This document shows positions 26,789-35,282 of a stretch of 52,961 bases of DNA, piece after piece. The notes below the pieces were generated by a model. That model searched no databases. It worked only from the letters and a program-made list of their open reading frames with translations, and was not told where the DNA came from. Within the stretch, counting starts at the first letter, position 1, and the number at the start of each line of letters is the position of its first letter. The stretch covers positions 705 to 53,665 of the forward strand of contig DHCV01000020.1 of the NCBI GenBank assembly GCA_002399025.1. The letters run 5' to 3'. This stretch comes from Bacteroidales bacterium UBA4893. GTDB lineage: Bacteria > Bacteroidota > Bacteroidia > Bacteroidales > P3. The position numbers and the translations under genes are program-made.

Positions 26789-26843
26789 TGTCTTTTTATT
26801 TTTTTAATTTATTAATATTTTGTTTTTAGTCATTTTCAGCCTT

Positions 26844-26875
26844 CAAAATTATAACTTATTTTTCATTACCACAAA
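26844..26875 (-). promoter_or_regulatory. Promoter of the VOR-type operon
   Basis: On the minus strand: TTTG (26875-26872), 20 bp, TAATTTTG (26851-26844), about 56 bp before the ferredoxin ATG. Confidence 0.65.
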
Positions 26876-26970
26876 TATTTCACCTTAATTTAATATTCGA
26901 TGCAATATAAAACTAATGATAGCGTTAATTTATTGTATATTTAATTTATTAATTTAAAAACAAAGAAATT

Positions 26971-27549
26971 ATGTCAAAATTTACTTTACCAGCGTTTCCT
27001 TTTGCACAAGATGCATTAGAGCCGCACATTTCAAAAAAAACAATTGAATTTCACTACGGAAAGCACCATCAAACCTATGTTGATAATCTAAATAAGCTAA
27101 TAGTAGGAACAGAATTTGAAAACTCAACATTAGAAGAAATTGTTCTAAAATCAAGTGGTGGAATTTTCAATAATGCTGCTCAAGTATGGAATCACACTTT
27201 CTATTGGAATTGTCTTAATCCAAAATCTTCATTGAAGCCAGAAGGAAGATTAATGGAAGCAATAGAAAAGGAATTTGGAAGTTTCGACCAATTTAAAGAA
27301 AAATTCACAGCTGCATCTGTTACCCTATTCGGTTCAGGTTGGGCATGGTTAGTAAAGGATAAGGATGGAAAATTAGAAATTGTACAAACCTCCAATGCTG
27401 AAAATCCAATGCGTCAAGGCAAGACTCCTCTTTTAGTATGTGATGTTTGGGAACATGCATATTATATTGACAAGCAAAACCGTCGTCCAGCATATTTGGA
27501 ATCGTTTTGGAGTTTGGTAGATTGGAAAAAAGTTGAAGAAAGATTCTAA
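26971..27549 (+). CDS. sodB: Superoxide dismutase, Fe type, cytosolic
   Basis: Dismutes superoxide to H2O2 and O2. The 192-aa protein has no signal peptide. Metal ligands are seen in EFHYGKHHQTYVDNL, NHTFYW and DVWEHAYYID. FNNAAQVWNHTFYW carries the glutamine in the position typical of Fe-SOD and cambialistic enzymes. The second SOD gene begins 7 bp after its stop. It protects the iron-sulfur oxidoreductases encoded nearby. Confidence 0.95.
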   Translation: MSKFTLPAFPFAQDALEPHISKKTIEFHYGKHHQTYVDNLNKLIVGTEFENSTLEEIVLKSSGGIFNNAAQVWNHTFYWNCLNPKSSLKPEGRLMEAIEKEFGSFDQFKEKFTAASVTLFGSGWAWLVKDKDGKLEIVQTSNAENPMRQGKTPLLVCDVWEHAYYIDKQNRRPAYLESFWSLVDWKKVEERF

Positions 27550-27556
27550 TTGCCTT

Positions 27557-28243
27557 ATGAAAAGATTTTTAGCTGTATTGTTTGTCTTATCATTGGTTAT
27601 GCCTTTTTCAAACCTTAAGGCACAAAAAATTGATGGCAATCAAATGAAGGTAGGCAACATTAAGAAGCATAGCTTAGAGAAGCTCCCATACTCAATGGAT
27701 GCACTCGAGCCTCATATTTCTAAAGCTACCTTAGAGTTTCATTATGGAAAACACCACCAATCCTACGTGGATAATCTTAATAAATTGATTGAAGGAACTG
27801 AATTTGAGAATGTTAAACTGGAAGATATTGTTCTAAAATCTAAGGGAGCAATCTTCAATAATGCTGCTCAGGTTTGGAATCACACCTTCTATTGGAATGG
27901 TCTAACTCCAAAATCTTCTCAAAAACCAATGGGCAAACTCAAAGAAGCAATCGATAAAGAGTTTGGCAGCTTTGAGAACTTTAAAGCTAAGTTTACTGCA
28001 GCTTCAACCAGCCTCTTTGGTTCAGGTTGGGCTTGGTTAGTAAAGGATAAGGATGGAAAATTAGAAATTGTACAAACCTCCAATGCTGAAAATCCAATGC
28101 GTCAAGGCAAGACTCCAATCTTGGTTTGCGATGTATGGGAACATGCATACTATATTGACCAAAAAAACAAAAGAGCCGCCTACGTGGAAGCATTTTGGAA
28201 TTTGGTTGATTGGAAGAGAGCAGAAGAAAACTATAGACGTTAG
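27557..28243 (+). CDS. Superoxide dismutase, Fe type, exported
   Basis: A second Fe-SOD of 228 aa, started at ATG 27557 (an upstream in-frame TTG would sit inside sodB and spoil the signal). MKRFLAVLFVLSLVMPFSNLKAQ is a signal peptide, followed by a linker of about 25 aa and a complete SOD domain (MDALEPHISKATLEFHYGKHHQ, FNNAAQVWNHTFYWNG, DVWEHAYYIDQKNK). It probably acts in the periplasm or on the surface against external superoxide. A 98-bp part is nearly identical in DNA to sodB. Confidence 0.93.
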   Translation: MKRFLAVLFVLSLVMPFSNLKAQKIDGNQMKVGNIKKHSLEKLPYSMDALEPHISKATLEFHYGKHHQSYVDNLNKLIEGTEFENVKLEDIVLKSKGAIFNNAAQVWNHTFYWNGLTPKSSQKPMGKLKEAIDKEFGSFENFKAKFTAASTSLFGSGWAWLVKDKDGKLEIVQTSNAENPMRQGKTPILVCDVWEHAYYIDQKNKRAAYVEAFWNLVDWKRAEENYRR

Positions 28244-28271
28244 TTTTTCTAAACTAAATTCTTAAAAGCCT

Positions 28272-28302
28272 AAAAGGGATGCAATTTATTGTATCCCTTT
28301 TT
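28272..28302 (+). terminator. Terminator of the SOD operon
   Basis: AAAAGGGAT and ATCCCTTTTT arms (28272-28302) around a short AT-rich centre, then further T-rich sequence. Confidence 0.75.
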
Positions 28303-28338
28303 CTTTTTAGCAAAAATAGATAAAATAGAAAGCATATT

Positions 28339-28466
28339 AGTCAATTTGATTCTAATTTTCTAAAACTTGATTTTAATAAATTAAAACGAAGAAAGAATAA
28401 ATTAAAACGAAGAAAGAGAAAATTAAAACTTGATTCTATTTTATTAAAACGCTATTATAAAAAAAG
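28339..28466. repeat. Array of 21-bp units (TAAAAC plus variable core)
   Basis: Units at 28361, 28382, 28403, 28424 and 28445 are exactly 21 bp apart and all start TAAAAC. The next bases are TTGATTTTA, GAAGAAAGA, GAAGAAAGA, TTGATTCTA and GCTATTATA. A decayed unit precedes them at 28339. They fill much of the gene-free stretch 28244-28610; the rest is the terminator at 28272 and the ackA promoter. Confidence 0.85.
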
Positions 28467-28539
28467 AAATCAATTCTTAGGAGAAATAAATATGGACTTA
28501 TTTTTTCTTACTTATTCTTCAAGCAAATAAAATAATAAT

Positions 28540-28570
28540 TTTGAGCATTCATTAATTATTTCTAAATTTG
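28540..28570 (+). promoter_or_regulatory. ackA operon promoter
   Basis: TTTG (28540-28543), 19 bp, TAAATTTG (28563-28570): full match to the Bacteroidota promoter, 40 bp before the ackA ATG. Confidence 0.8.
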
Positions 28571-28610
28571 CAAGCTCAAATATAAATATATAATCTAAAA
28601 ATAAAAAATC

Positions 28611-29810
28611 ATGAATGTATTAGTGTTGAACTGTGGAAGTTCTTCAATTAAATATCAATTAGTTGATATGAATAATGATGCTGCTGTGTTGGCAAAGGGT
28701 TTAATTGAAAGAATTGGTTTGGAGATGGGAGAATTTACCCATAGACCAGAGGGAAAGGATAAGTATTATGTTAAGTCTCCAATTCCAACTCATAAGGTAG
28801 GTATTGATCTTATGCTTAACGCTCTAATTGATGAGAAGATTGGAGTAATTAAGTCTTTGGATGAAATCAATGCTTGTGGTCATAGAGTAGCTCATGGAGG
28901 TGAAGTGTTTAAGACTTCTGTTCTTGTGGGCATAAATGAAAAAGCTAAAATTAAAGAACTTTGTGCATTAGCACCATTACATAACCCTGCAAACTTGGAA
29001 GGTATTGAGGCAATGGAGGCTTTATTACCAAAAGTTCCTCAGGTAGCTGTTTTTGATACTTCTTTCCATCAAACCATGCCTAAGGAATCTTATATGTATG
29101 CTATTGATTACAAATATTATACTGATGATAAAATCCGCCGTTATGGTTTCCACGGAACAAGCCATAAGTTTGTTGCTGAGAAGGCAGCCAAATTTGCGGG
29201 CTTAGATATAAATAATTCAAAGATAATCAGCTGTCATCTTGGAAACGGTGCATCAATTTGTGCTGTGAAAGATGGTAAGAGTGTTGATACTTCAATGGGC
29301 TTTACTCCAGTTGAGGGATTGGTTATGGGAACAAGAGCAGGGGATTTGGATATTGGAGCTTTCCTTTATATTTGTGAGAAAGAAGGATTGAATATTACAG
29401 CAGCAAATAATCTAATCAACAAGAAATCAGGACTTTTAGGTCTTAGTGGACATTCTGACATGAGGGAGGTTTGCCAAGGAAAGGATAATGGAGTTGAGAG
29501 AGATGTTGTTGCTTTTGATTTGTTCTGCAATAGGGTAAGAAAATATATTGGAGCTTATGCTGCAACTATGGGAGGAGTTGATTTAATCCTATTTACAGGT
29601 GGAATTGGAGAAAATGCTGATGATATTCGCGAAAAGATTTGTGAGAGATTGGAATTCTTGGGAGTTGACTTTGACAAAGATGCAAATAAAGGTCAAAGAG
29701 GCTATGATTTAATGCTTTCAAGACCATCTTCAAAGGTTAAGGTAATGATGGTTTCTACAAATGAAGAATATGTTATTGCTCAAGATACCTATTCTTTAGC
29801 AAAGAAATAA
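28611..29810 (+). CDS. ackA: Acetate kinase
   Basis: Makes ATP and acetate from acetyl phosphate and ADP. At 399 aa it has the standard length. Landmarks: VLNCGSSSIKYQLV (residues 4-17), HRVAHGG, VFDTSFHQTMP, YRRYGFHGTSHKFVAEKA-like region, HLGNGASICAVKDGKSVDTS with MGFTPVEGLVMGTRAGD, and FTGGIGENADDIRE. It works with nifJ-derived acetyl-CoA; phosphotransacetylase, the usual partner, is not in the window. Its stop overlaps the next start by 1 bp (TAATG), so translation is coupled. Confidence 0.98.
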   Translation: MNVLVLNCGSSSIKYQLVDMNNDAAVLAKGLIERIGLEMGEFTHRPEGKDKYYVKSPIPTHKVGIDLMLNALIDEKIGVIKSLDEINACGHRVAHGGEVFKTSVLVGINEKAKIKELCALAPLHNPANLEGIEAMEALLPKVPQVAVFDTSFHQTMPKESYMYAIDYKYYTDDKIRRYGFHGTSHKFVAEKAAKFAGLDINNSKIISCHLGNGASICAVKDGKSVDTSMGFTPVEGLVMGTRAGDLDIGAFLYICEKEGLNITAANNLINKKSGLLGLSGHSDMREVCQGKDNGVERDVVAFDLFCNRVRKYIGAYAATMGGVDLILFTGGIGENADDIREKICERLEFLGVDFDKDANKGQRGYDLMLSRPSSKVKVMMVSTNEEYVIAQDTYSLAKK

Positions 29811-30373
29811 TGAGAAGACAGATTGCAAGTTTTCTTTTGTGGATGGGGGGCTGGAAGCTTATTGGCAAACCAGAACCCCAAATGCAAAAATGTATTTTTA
29901 TTGAAGCTCCTCACACCTCAATGTGGGATTTTGTTTGGGGCTGTCTTGGGTTGTGGAAGCTAAAGGTTAAGCCCAATTTCCTTATCAAAAAAGAATTATT
30001 TGTCTTCCCAATAGGTGGACTTCTAAGAGCTTTGGGCGGAATACCTGTCAATAGGGGTAAGAGTTCCAATATGGTAGAGCAGGTTGTTGATATGTTTAAC
30101 CAAAGAGAAAGGTTTTCCTTAGTCATAACTCCTGAAGGGACACGGAAACTTACCCATCATTGGAAGAAAGGATTTTATCATATTGCCACAAAAGCAAATG
30201 TTCCAATCTATTTAGCCTATCTTAATTATGAAAAGAAGGAAGGTGGGGCTGGAAGAATATTCTATCCAACAGGAGATTATGAGAAAGATATAATGGAAAT
30301 AGAAGAATTCTATAAGGATAAGGTTGCAAAATTTCCTGAGAACTTTAATTTGAGCAAAGAGAATCAAAAATAA
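29810..30373 (+). CDS. PlsC-like 1-acylglycerol-3-phosphate acyltransferase
   Basis: Membrane-associated acyltransferase of 187 aa. The H-x4-D catalytic motif is His35-Asp40 (APHTSMWDFVWG). LGGIPVNRG and VITPEGTRK (about residues 108-117) correspond to acyltransferase motifs II and III. Probably transfers a fatty acyl chain in phospholipid synthesis; the short length suggests a minimal family member. It is sandwiched between ackA (1-bp overlap) and aspS (13-bp gap). Confidence 0.88.
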   Translation: MRRQIASFLLWMGGWKLIGKPEPQMQKCIFIEAPHTSMWDFVWGCLGLWKLKVKPNFLIKKELFVFPIGGLLRALGGIPVNRGKSSNMVEQVVDMFNQRERFSLVITPEGTRKLTHHWKKGFYHIATKANVPIYLAYLNYEKKEGGAGRIFYPTGDYEKDIMEIEEFYKDKVAKFPENFNLSKENQK

Positions 30374-30386
30374 ATAAATATTTTAT

Positions 30387-32138
30387 ATGTTAAGAACACA
30401 TACTTGTGGCGAATTAAACATAAATAATACTGGTCAGGAGGTAATACTTAGTGGCTGGGTGCAACGTTCGAGGGATTTGGGCGGCATGACCTTTATTGAC
30501 CTAAGGGACCGTTATGGTATAACTCAACTTGCCTTCAATATGGAAACCAATTCGGAGCTTTGTCTTAGGGCAAGAAAACTTGGTAGGGAATATGTTATAC
30601 AAGTAAGGGGAAGAGTTGAGGAAAGAAGTAGTAAGAATAAGAAAATACCAACAGGGGATATTGAAATAATAGTTGAAGAGATTATTATTCTTAATCCTTC
30701 CAAAACTCCACCATTTACAATTGAAGATAACACTGATGGAGGCGATGAATTAAGAATGAAGTATCGCTACTTAGACCTAAGACGAAATACAGTTAAGCAA
30801 AATATGTATCTTCGTCATAAGCTTTCCATTTTGGTAAGAAATTATATGAATGATTTGGACTTTATGGAAATAGAAACTCCTTATCTGATTGGCTCAACAC
30901 CTGAAGGAGCAAGGGATTTTGTTGTTCCTTCAAGAATGAATCCAAATGAATTCTATGCACTTCCACAATCTCCACAAACCTTCAAGCAACTACTTATGAT
31001 TTCGGGTTACGATCGCTATTTCCAAATAGTACGTTGCTTTAGAGATGAAGACCTTCGGGCAGACCGCCAACCAGAATTTACACAAATAGACTGCGAAATG
31101 TCGTTCGTTGAACAAGAAGACATACTAAAAACATTTGAAGGCTTAATAAACCATCTTTTCGATAAGATAAAAGGAATCAACTTTGGCTCTTTCCCAAGAA
31201 TGCCTTATGCTGATGCAATGAAATACTATGGTTCTGACAAACCAGACACTCGTTTTGATATGAAGTTTGTAGAACTTAACGATGTTGCAAAAGGAAATGG
31301 TTTCTCAGTATTTGATAATGCAGAACTTGTTGTTGGAATTTGTGCAAAGGGATGTGCAGAATACACAAGAAAACAATTGGACGAACTTACAGAATTTGTA
31401 AAACGCCCACAAGTTGGAGCAACCGGATTAGTATACATTAAATATAATACAGACGGAACTTTAAAATCTTCAGTTGATAAATTCTTTTCAGAAGATAAAC
31501 TAAGAGAAATAGTAGCCAAGTTTAATGCAGAAAAAGGAGACCTTATTCTAATTATGGCAGGCAAAGAAGAAAAAACTCAAATTGCTTTATGCTCTTTGCG
31601 TTTGGAAATGGGAGAAAGATTAAACCTTAGAGACCCCAATAAATATTCTCCACTTTGGGTTGTTGATTTCCCTCTTTTGGAATGGGATGAAGAAACAGAC
31701 AGATTCTATGCAAAGCATCATCCATTCACAGCACCTAAACCAGAAGACTATCCAAACCTCTTTACCAAAACAAAAGATGTAAGAGCAAATGCTTACGACT
31801 TAGTTATTAATGGAGTAGAGATTGGAGGAGGTTCAATTCGTATTTATGATAAGAATATGCAAAAGGATATGTTTAAGGTGTTGGGATTTAGTGAAGAAGA
31901 AGCACAAAAACAATTTGGATTTCTTTTAGATGCTTTTGAATATGGAGCACCACCACATGGAGGAATTGCTTTTGGCTTTGACCGTCTATGTTCAATATTT
32001 GCAGGAGTTGAAACCATAAGAGACTTTATTGCATTTCCAAAGAACAATAACGGAAGAGACACAATGATAAACTCACCTTCCAAAATTTCTCAAGCCCAAC
32101 TTGACGAGCTAAATATACAACTTATAATAAAGGATTAG
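30387..32138 (+). CDS. aspS: Aspartate--tRNA ligase
   Basis: Charges tRNA-Asp. At 583 aa it has the bacterial type. N-terminal OB fold (VILSGWVQRSRDLGGMTFIDLRD), class II motif 1 region (FMEIETPYL), motif 2 (FRDEDLRADRQPEFTQIDCEM), the bacterial GAD insertion (about residues 290-410), and motif 3 (GGIAFGFDRLCSI). Third gene of the ackA operon. A discriminating versus non-discriminating enzyme cannot be told from this sequence alone. Confidence 0.98.
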   Translation: MLRTHTCGELNINNTGQEVILSGWVQRSRDLGGMTFIDLRDRYGITQLAFNMETNSELCLRARKLGREYVIQVRGRVEERSSKNKKIPTGDIEIIVEEIIILNPSKTPPFTIEDNTDGGDELRMKYRYLDLRRNTVKQNMYLRHKLSILVRNYMNDLDFMEIETPYLIGSTPEGARDFVVPSRMNPNEFYALPQSPQTFKQLLMISGYDRYFQIVRCFRDEDLRADRQPEFTQIDCEMSFVEQEDILKTFEGLINHLFDKIKGINFGSFPRMPYADAMKYYGSDKPDTRFDMKFVELNDVAKGNGFSVFDNAELVVGICAKGCAEYTRKQLDELTEFVKRPQVGATGLVYIKYNTDGTLKSSVDKFFSEDKLREIVAKFNAEKGDLILIMAGKEEKTQIALCSLRLEMGERLNLRDPNKYSPLWVVDFPLLEWDEETDRFYAKHHPFTAPKPEDYPNLFTKTKDVRANAYDLVINGVEIGGGSIRIYDKNMQKDMFKVLGFSEEEAQKQFGFLLDAFEYGAPPHGGIAFGFDRLCSIFAGVETIRDFIAFPKNNNGRDTMINSPSKISQAQLDELNIQLIIKD

Positions 32139-32182
32139 GGATTTAAAGATACTATTCTTAGGTTTATACCTTATCTTAAATT

Positions 32183-32222
32183 AAAAAGTGTGACTTTCAT
32201 ATTCGTTAAGTCGCACTTTTTT
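32183..32222 (+). terminator. Terminator of the ackA-plsC-aspS operon
   Basis: Arms AAAAAGTGTGACTT and AAGTCGCACTTTTT (32183-32220), with one mismatched pair, end in a T run. The gene-free stretch 32139-32449 holds this and the promoter at 32380-32411, and nothing else that I can identify. Confidence 0.85.
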
Positions 32223-32379
32223 GTTGATAGATATTTTATAATTTGCTACTAAAATGACTATTTGGATACTTAAAAGTTTTTTGGGAAGAAATACTAGTGT
32301 TATTCTGTATAATAATAATGTATTGAGCCAAGATTTTCTTGATTAAAAGAATAAAATTATAGACAAAATGTAAAATATA

Positions 32380-32411
32380 TTTGTCATAATGAAAAATAAT
32401 TTATACTTTTG
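32380..32411 (+). promoter_or_regulatory. Promoter of the membrane protein/XRE pair
   Basis: TTTG (32380-32383), 20 bp, TACTTTTG (32404-32411), 38 bp before the ATG. Confidence 0.7.
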
Positions 32412-32449
32412 CATCGTTAAAACAATATTAATAATTAAAATGTTTAGGT

Positions 32450-32941
32450 ATGAAAAAGACTTTTTTATTTCCATCTTATTTTAGAAAAATAGGTTGGATA
32501 ATTTCAATCACTACATTATTGTATTTACTAATTGGATTAATCTTCTTTGCAGATGATTTTGACTTTAAATTTATTATGCCTGCAATTGTTGCACTTGGGG
32601 AAATCATTAATTTTTCTCCAGAAACAGCTTATTTTGTTTTTACTGAAACTTCATTTACGACAACTCTTTTCCCAGTATTGATGATTATTGGATTTGTATT
32701 TATGGCTTTTTCAAGGGAAAGAAATGAAGATGAATATGTTTCAAAAATTAGAGAGAGAGCTTTGGTTTGGTCGGTTTTAGCTACTTGTGTGGTTCTTATT
32801 CTGTCTATTCTGCTTATCTATGGTTTGTCTGCATTTTATGTTTTTTGGTTTGATTTCCTTTTCTTTTTGCTGTTGTTTGTGATAAAGTTTAGGATAGATA
32901 TTTTTAGGTTTAATCGTAGCGCAAAGAAAGATGAAGAATAA
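32450..32941 (+). CDS. Four-helix membrane protein paired with a regulator
   Basis: Integral membrane protein of 163 aa with about four hydrophobic segments (residues about 15-33, 75-88, 104-125 and 128-146) and charged loops (AFSRERNEDEYVSKIRERA). The layout resembles the DUF2975-like proteins that often precede a small XRE regulator; the family call is tentative. The last 11 bases overlap the regulator start. Possibly a membrane signal input for that regulator. Confidence 0.72.
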   Translation: MKKTFLFPSYFRKIGWIISITTLLYLLIGLIFFADDFDFKFIMPAIVALGEIINFSPETAYFVFTETSFTTTLFPVLMIIGFVFMAFSRERNEDEYVSKIRERALVWSVLATCVVLILSILLIYGLSAFYVFWFDFLFFLLLFVIKFRIDIFRFNRSAKKDEE

Positions 32942-33137
32942 TATTAGAGTTGAAAGGGCTATCATGAAAATCTCACAGCATGAGTTAGCTGATAGGATTG
33001 GTGTCTCTCGTCAAACGATTAATGCTATAGAATTAGAAAAATATGTGCCATCGGCAACAGTTATTATGAAGATTGCATTTGTTTTTGGCAAGAGGGTTGA
33101 AGATATTTTCACTTTAGAGGAGAGCGACTGGAAATAA
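32931..33137 (+). CDS. XRE-family helix-turn-helix regulator
   Basis: Minimal DNA-binding protein of 68 aa made almost entirely of a Cro/CI-type HTH: RAIMKISQHELADRIGVSR (helices 1-2), then QTINAIELEKYVPSATVIMK (recognition helix and beyond), and FGKRVEDIFTLEE. It starts inside the membrane protein gene, so translation is coupled. Such pairs commonly autoregulate; the target here is unknown. Confidence 0.9.
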   Translation: MKNNIRVERAIMKISQHELADRIGVSRQTINAIELEKYVPSATVIMKIAFVFGKRVEDIFTLEESDWK

Positions 33138-33440
33138 GTTATACTTTTTAGAATAATATTCTTAAGAATAATTTTTAAAGGTGAAGTTAATTTAATTACA
33201 TTATGCTTTTTTTGCTAACTATCCTGTTTGCAAGCAACTAAGCTCTTTTGTTTTTCTTATTTTAATACTATTCCCTGAACGCTCTGAGAATTTAAAAATT
33301 GAACACAAGCTTAGCAATAGCCTTATTAATGCGATTCTCGTGCTTTAGATTTGTTAAATTTAGGTTGTAGTTTATTTCTATTCGATGTGATTTATTATTC
33401 TATTTATATAATCTTATTATTTCCTTGTTTTAGTAAATTA

Positions 33441-33574
33441 AAACTTGATTTCATTTTACTGAAACTTGATTTTAATTTACTGAAACTTGATTTCATTTTG
33501 CTGAATTAGTATTTTATTATCAAAAAAAATAGAAACTTGATTTTAGAAAATGTCTCTTGATTTTAATTTTCTAA
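33441..33574. repeat. Array of 21-bp units (core AAACTTGATTT)
   Basis: Units at 33441, 33462 and 33483 are exactly 21 bp apart: AAACTTGATTT plus CATTTTACTG, TAATTTACTG or CATTTTGCTG. After a gap of 29 bp, one more copy begins at 33533, with a decayed CTCTTGATTTTAATTTT at 33554. The array sits in the gene-free stretch 33138-33650; the first 300 bases of that stretch show nothing I can name. Confidence 0.85.
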
Positions 33575-33594
33575 ATCTTCAATTCAATAGAATA

Positions 33595-33626
33595 AAAAAG
33601 GCTGAAATTTTTGTCTCAGCCTTTTT
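33595..33626. terminator. Bidirectional terminator
   Basis: Perfect 11-bp arms AAAAAGGCTGA (33595-33605) and TCAGCCTTTTT (33616-33626), 24 bp beyond the MFS gene stop on the minus strand. Confidence 0.88.
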
Positions 33627-33650
33627 AAATATATAGTGATGTAAGGTTAT

Positions 33651-35030
33651 TTACTTTTTAATGTTTGGTAATTCCAATCCATAGCCTTTCTTCTTGTCTT
33701 CAACCTTGAGCCATAATCCCAAAAAGAATGCAAGAACTCCTAAGGATGCGAATATTAGCATTGGAATTGTGTAGTTGTATTGTCGTGGGTCAGTAACACC
33801 TTGATTGGTTGCTGTTAGGGCGTAACCAATAATTATTGGGAAAGCCATCAATCCAATATTCTGTATCCAGAAAATTACAGAATAGGCTGAGCCTAAGTAT
33901 CTGTTTTCAACTAATTTTGGAACGGAAGGCCATAGTGCAGCAGGAACTAATGAGAAACTAATTCCCAATACTATAATTGCAGAATAGGCAATAACGGGAG
34001 TAAAGCTTTCGGCAGGAACTAATGCAAATATTAAATGGCAACAACACATTAGAATTGCTCCAATTATTAGCATTGTAGCTCCTTTCCCTTTGTTATCCAA
34101 AAATGCTCCTAAAAGTGGTGTAAGTACCATTGCTCCTATTGGGAACCAAGAGAAAATATCGCTTGCTTCTGTATTGGTGATGTTTAATCGGCTTTCAAGC
34201 ATATTGGCAGCAAATTTTTGGAAAGGGAATATTGCTGAATAATATAAAACACATAATCCTGCTACAATTAAAAATGTTCTGCTTGTGAATAGTTTCCCAA
34301 TATCACTAATTTTGAATGGTTCTTCTGGTTCTTCACCGCTTTGGCCAATTTGTTTTTCTAATTTCTTATCCATAAAGAAATAAACTGTGAAACTTATTAA
34401 TCCAATAAATAAAAGGATTAAGCAAAAAAGTACTGGTGAGCTTACTGAATTGAAGTATTCTGCAATACGTGGAGAAATGCGAAATACTGCAAACACTCCT
34501 AAACGAGCTATTGCCATTTCAATTCCCATTGCTAAGGCTAATTCTTTTCCATTAAACCATTTTACAATTGCTTTTGATACGGTAACTCCAGCCATTTCAA
34601 CTCCGCAACCAAATATCATAAATCCAATTGAGGCAAGTTTGGCTGTTGCAGGAAAACTTGTCCAAAAAGAATTTAGGAAGTTGAAAAGTGATGTTGTTTC
34701 AAAGCCAGGAGTAATTGCATAAAGTTTTATGCTTGCTCCAACTATCATAACAACTGCTGATAATATGGCAGTAAATCTTACTCCCATCTTATCTAAGATA
34801 ATTCCTGCAAAAATCAAAAAGAATGCAAAAACATTTAAGAAATACTCACTACTTGCAAATGTTCCGTATGTTGAAGCAGACCATTTAATGTTTGTTTCTA
34901 AAAGTGATTGCAAAGGAGACAATACATCTACAAACATGTATGCAAAGAACATCATAGATGCAATGAGGACTAGTGCTGTCCAACGAATCAAAGGACTATC
35001 CTTTAATAATTTTGTAACTTTTTCTGTCAT
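33651..35030 (-). CDS. MFS transporter
   Basis: Inner-membrane transporter of 459 aa with about 12 membrane segments. N-terminus: LIRWTALVLIASMMFFAYMFVDVLSPLQSLL. The loop 2-3 motif is AGIILDKMGVRF (the family G-x3-D-x-x-G pattern). A charged central loop, MDKKLEKQIGQSGEEPEEPF, separates the two six-helix halves, and a second-half signature is LLGAFLDNKGKGATM. It looks similar to MFSD1-like or nitrate/oxalate-type bacterial MFS proteins, but the substrate is not predictable. Monocistronic. Confidence 0.9.
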   Translation of the reverse strand: MTEKVTKLLKDSPLIRWTALVLIASMMFFAYMFVDVLSPLQSLLETNIKWSASTYGTFASSEYFLNVFAFFLIFAGIILDKMGVRFTAILSAVVMIVGASIKLYAITPGFETTSLFNFLNSFWTSFPATAKLASIGFMIFGCGVEMAGVTVSKAIVKWFNGKELALAMGIEMAIARLGVFAVFRISPRIAEYFNSVSSPVLFCLILLFIGLISFTVYFFMDKKLEKQIGQSGEEPEEPFKISDIGKLFTSRTFLIVAGLCVLYYSAIFPFQKFAANMLESRLNITNTEASDIFSWFPIGAMVLTPLLGAFLDNKGKGATMLIIGAILMCCCHLIFALVPAESFTPVIAYSAIIVLGISFSLVPAALWPSVPKLVENRYLGSAYSVIFWIQNIGLMAFPIIIGYALTATNQGVTDPRQYNYTIPMLIFASLGVLAFFLGLWLKVEDKKKGYGLELPNIKK

Positions 35031-35073
35031 ATTATTTATATATTTGTATTACTATTTTGCTATTTTTCGATTG

Positions 35074-35081
35074 CAAAGCTA
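35074..35081 (-). promoter_or_regulatory. Putative MFS gene promoter (-7 element)
   Basis: The minus strand reads TAGCTTTG (TAnnTTTG), about 44 bp before the ATG; the -33 element is not clear. Confidence 0.5.
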
Positions 35082-35227
35082 TAATATTTTTATTAAACCA
35101 AGTTTTATTTATATGGATTTTATTTTATCAAAGGCTTTAAACTTTTGATTAAGTGAAAAATAGTTGAGTAATAAAATAAAAATTAGTTTTTTTTGGAGTG
35201 ATTTTATGGAGTTTTAAAATAAACTCC

Positions 35228-35235
35228 TATCTTTG
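35228..35235 (+). promoter_or_regulatory. Putative secDF promoter (-7 element)
   Basis: TATCTTTG (TAnnTTTG), 48 bp before the ATG at 35283. No good TTTG at -33. Confidence 0.5.
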
Positions 35236-35282
35236 CAAATTCAAAAATTTGGGTATTATTACAAAATAAATCATTATAATAT

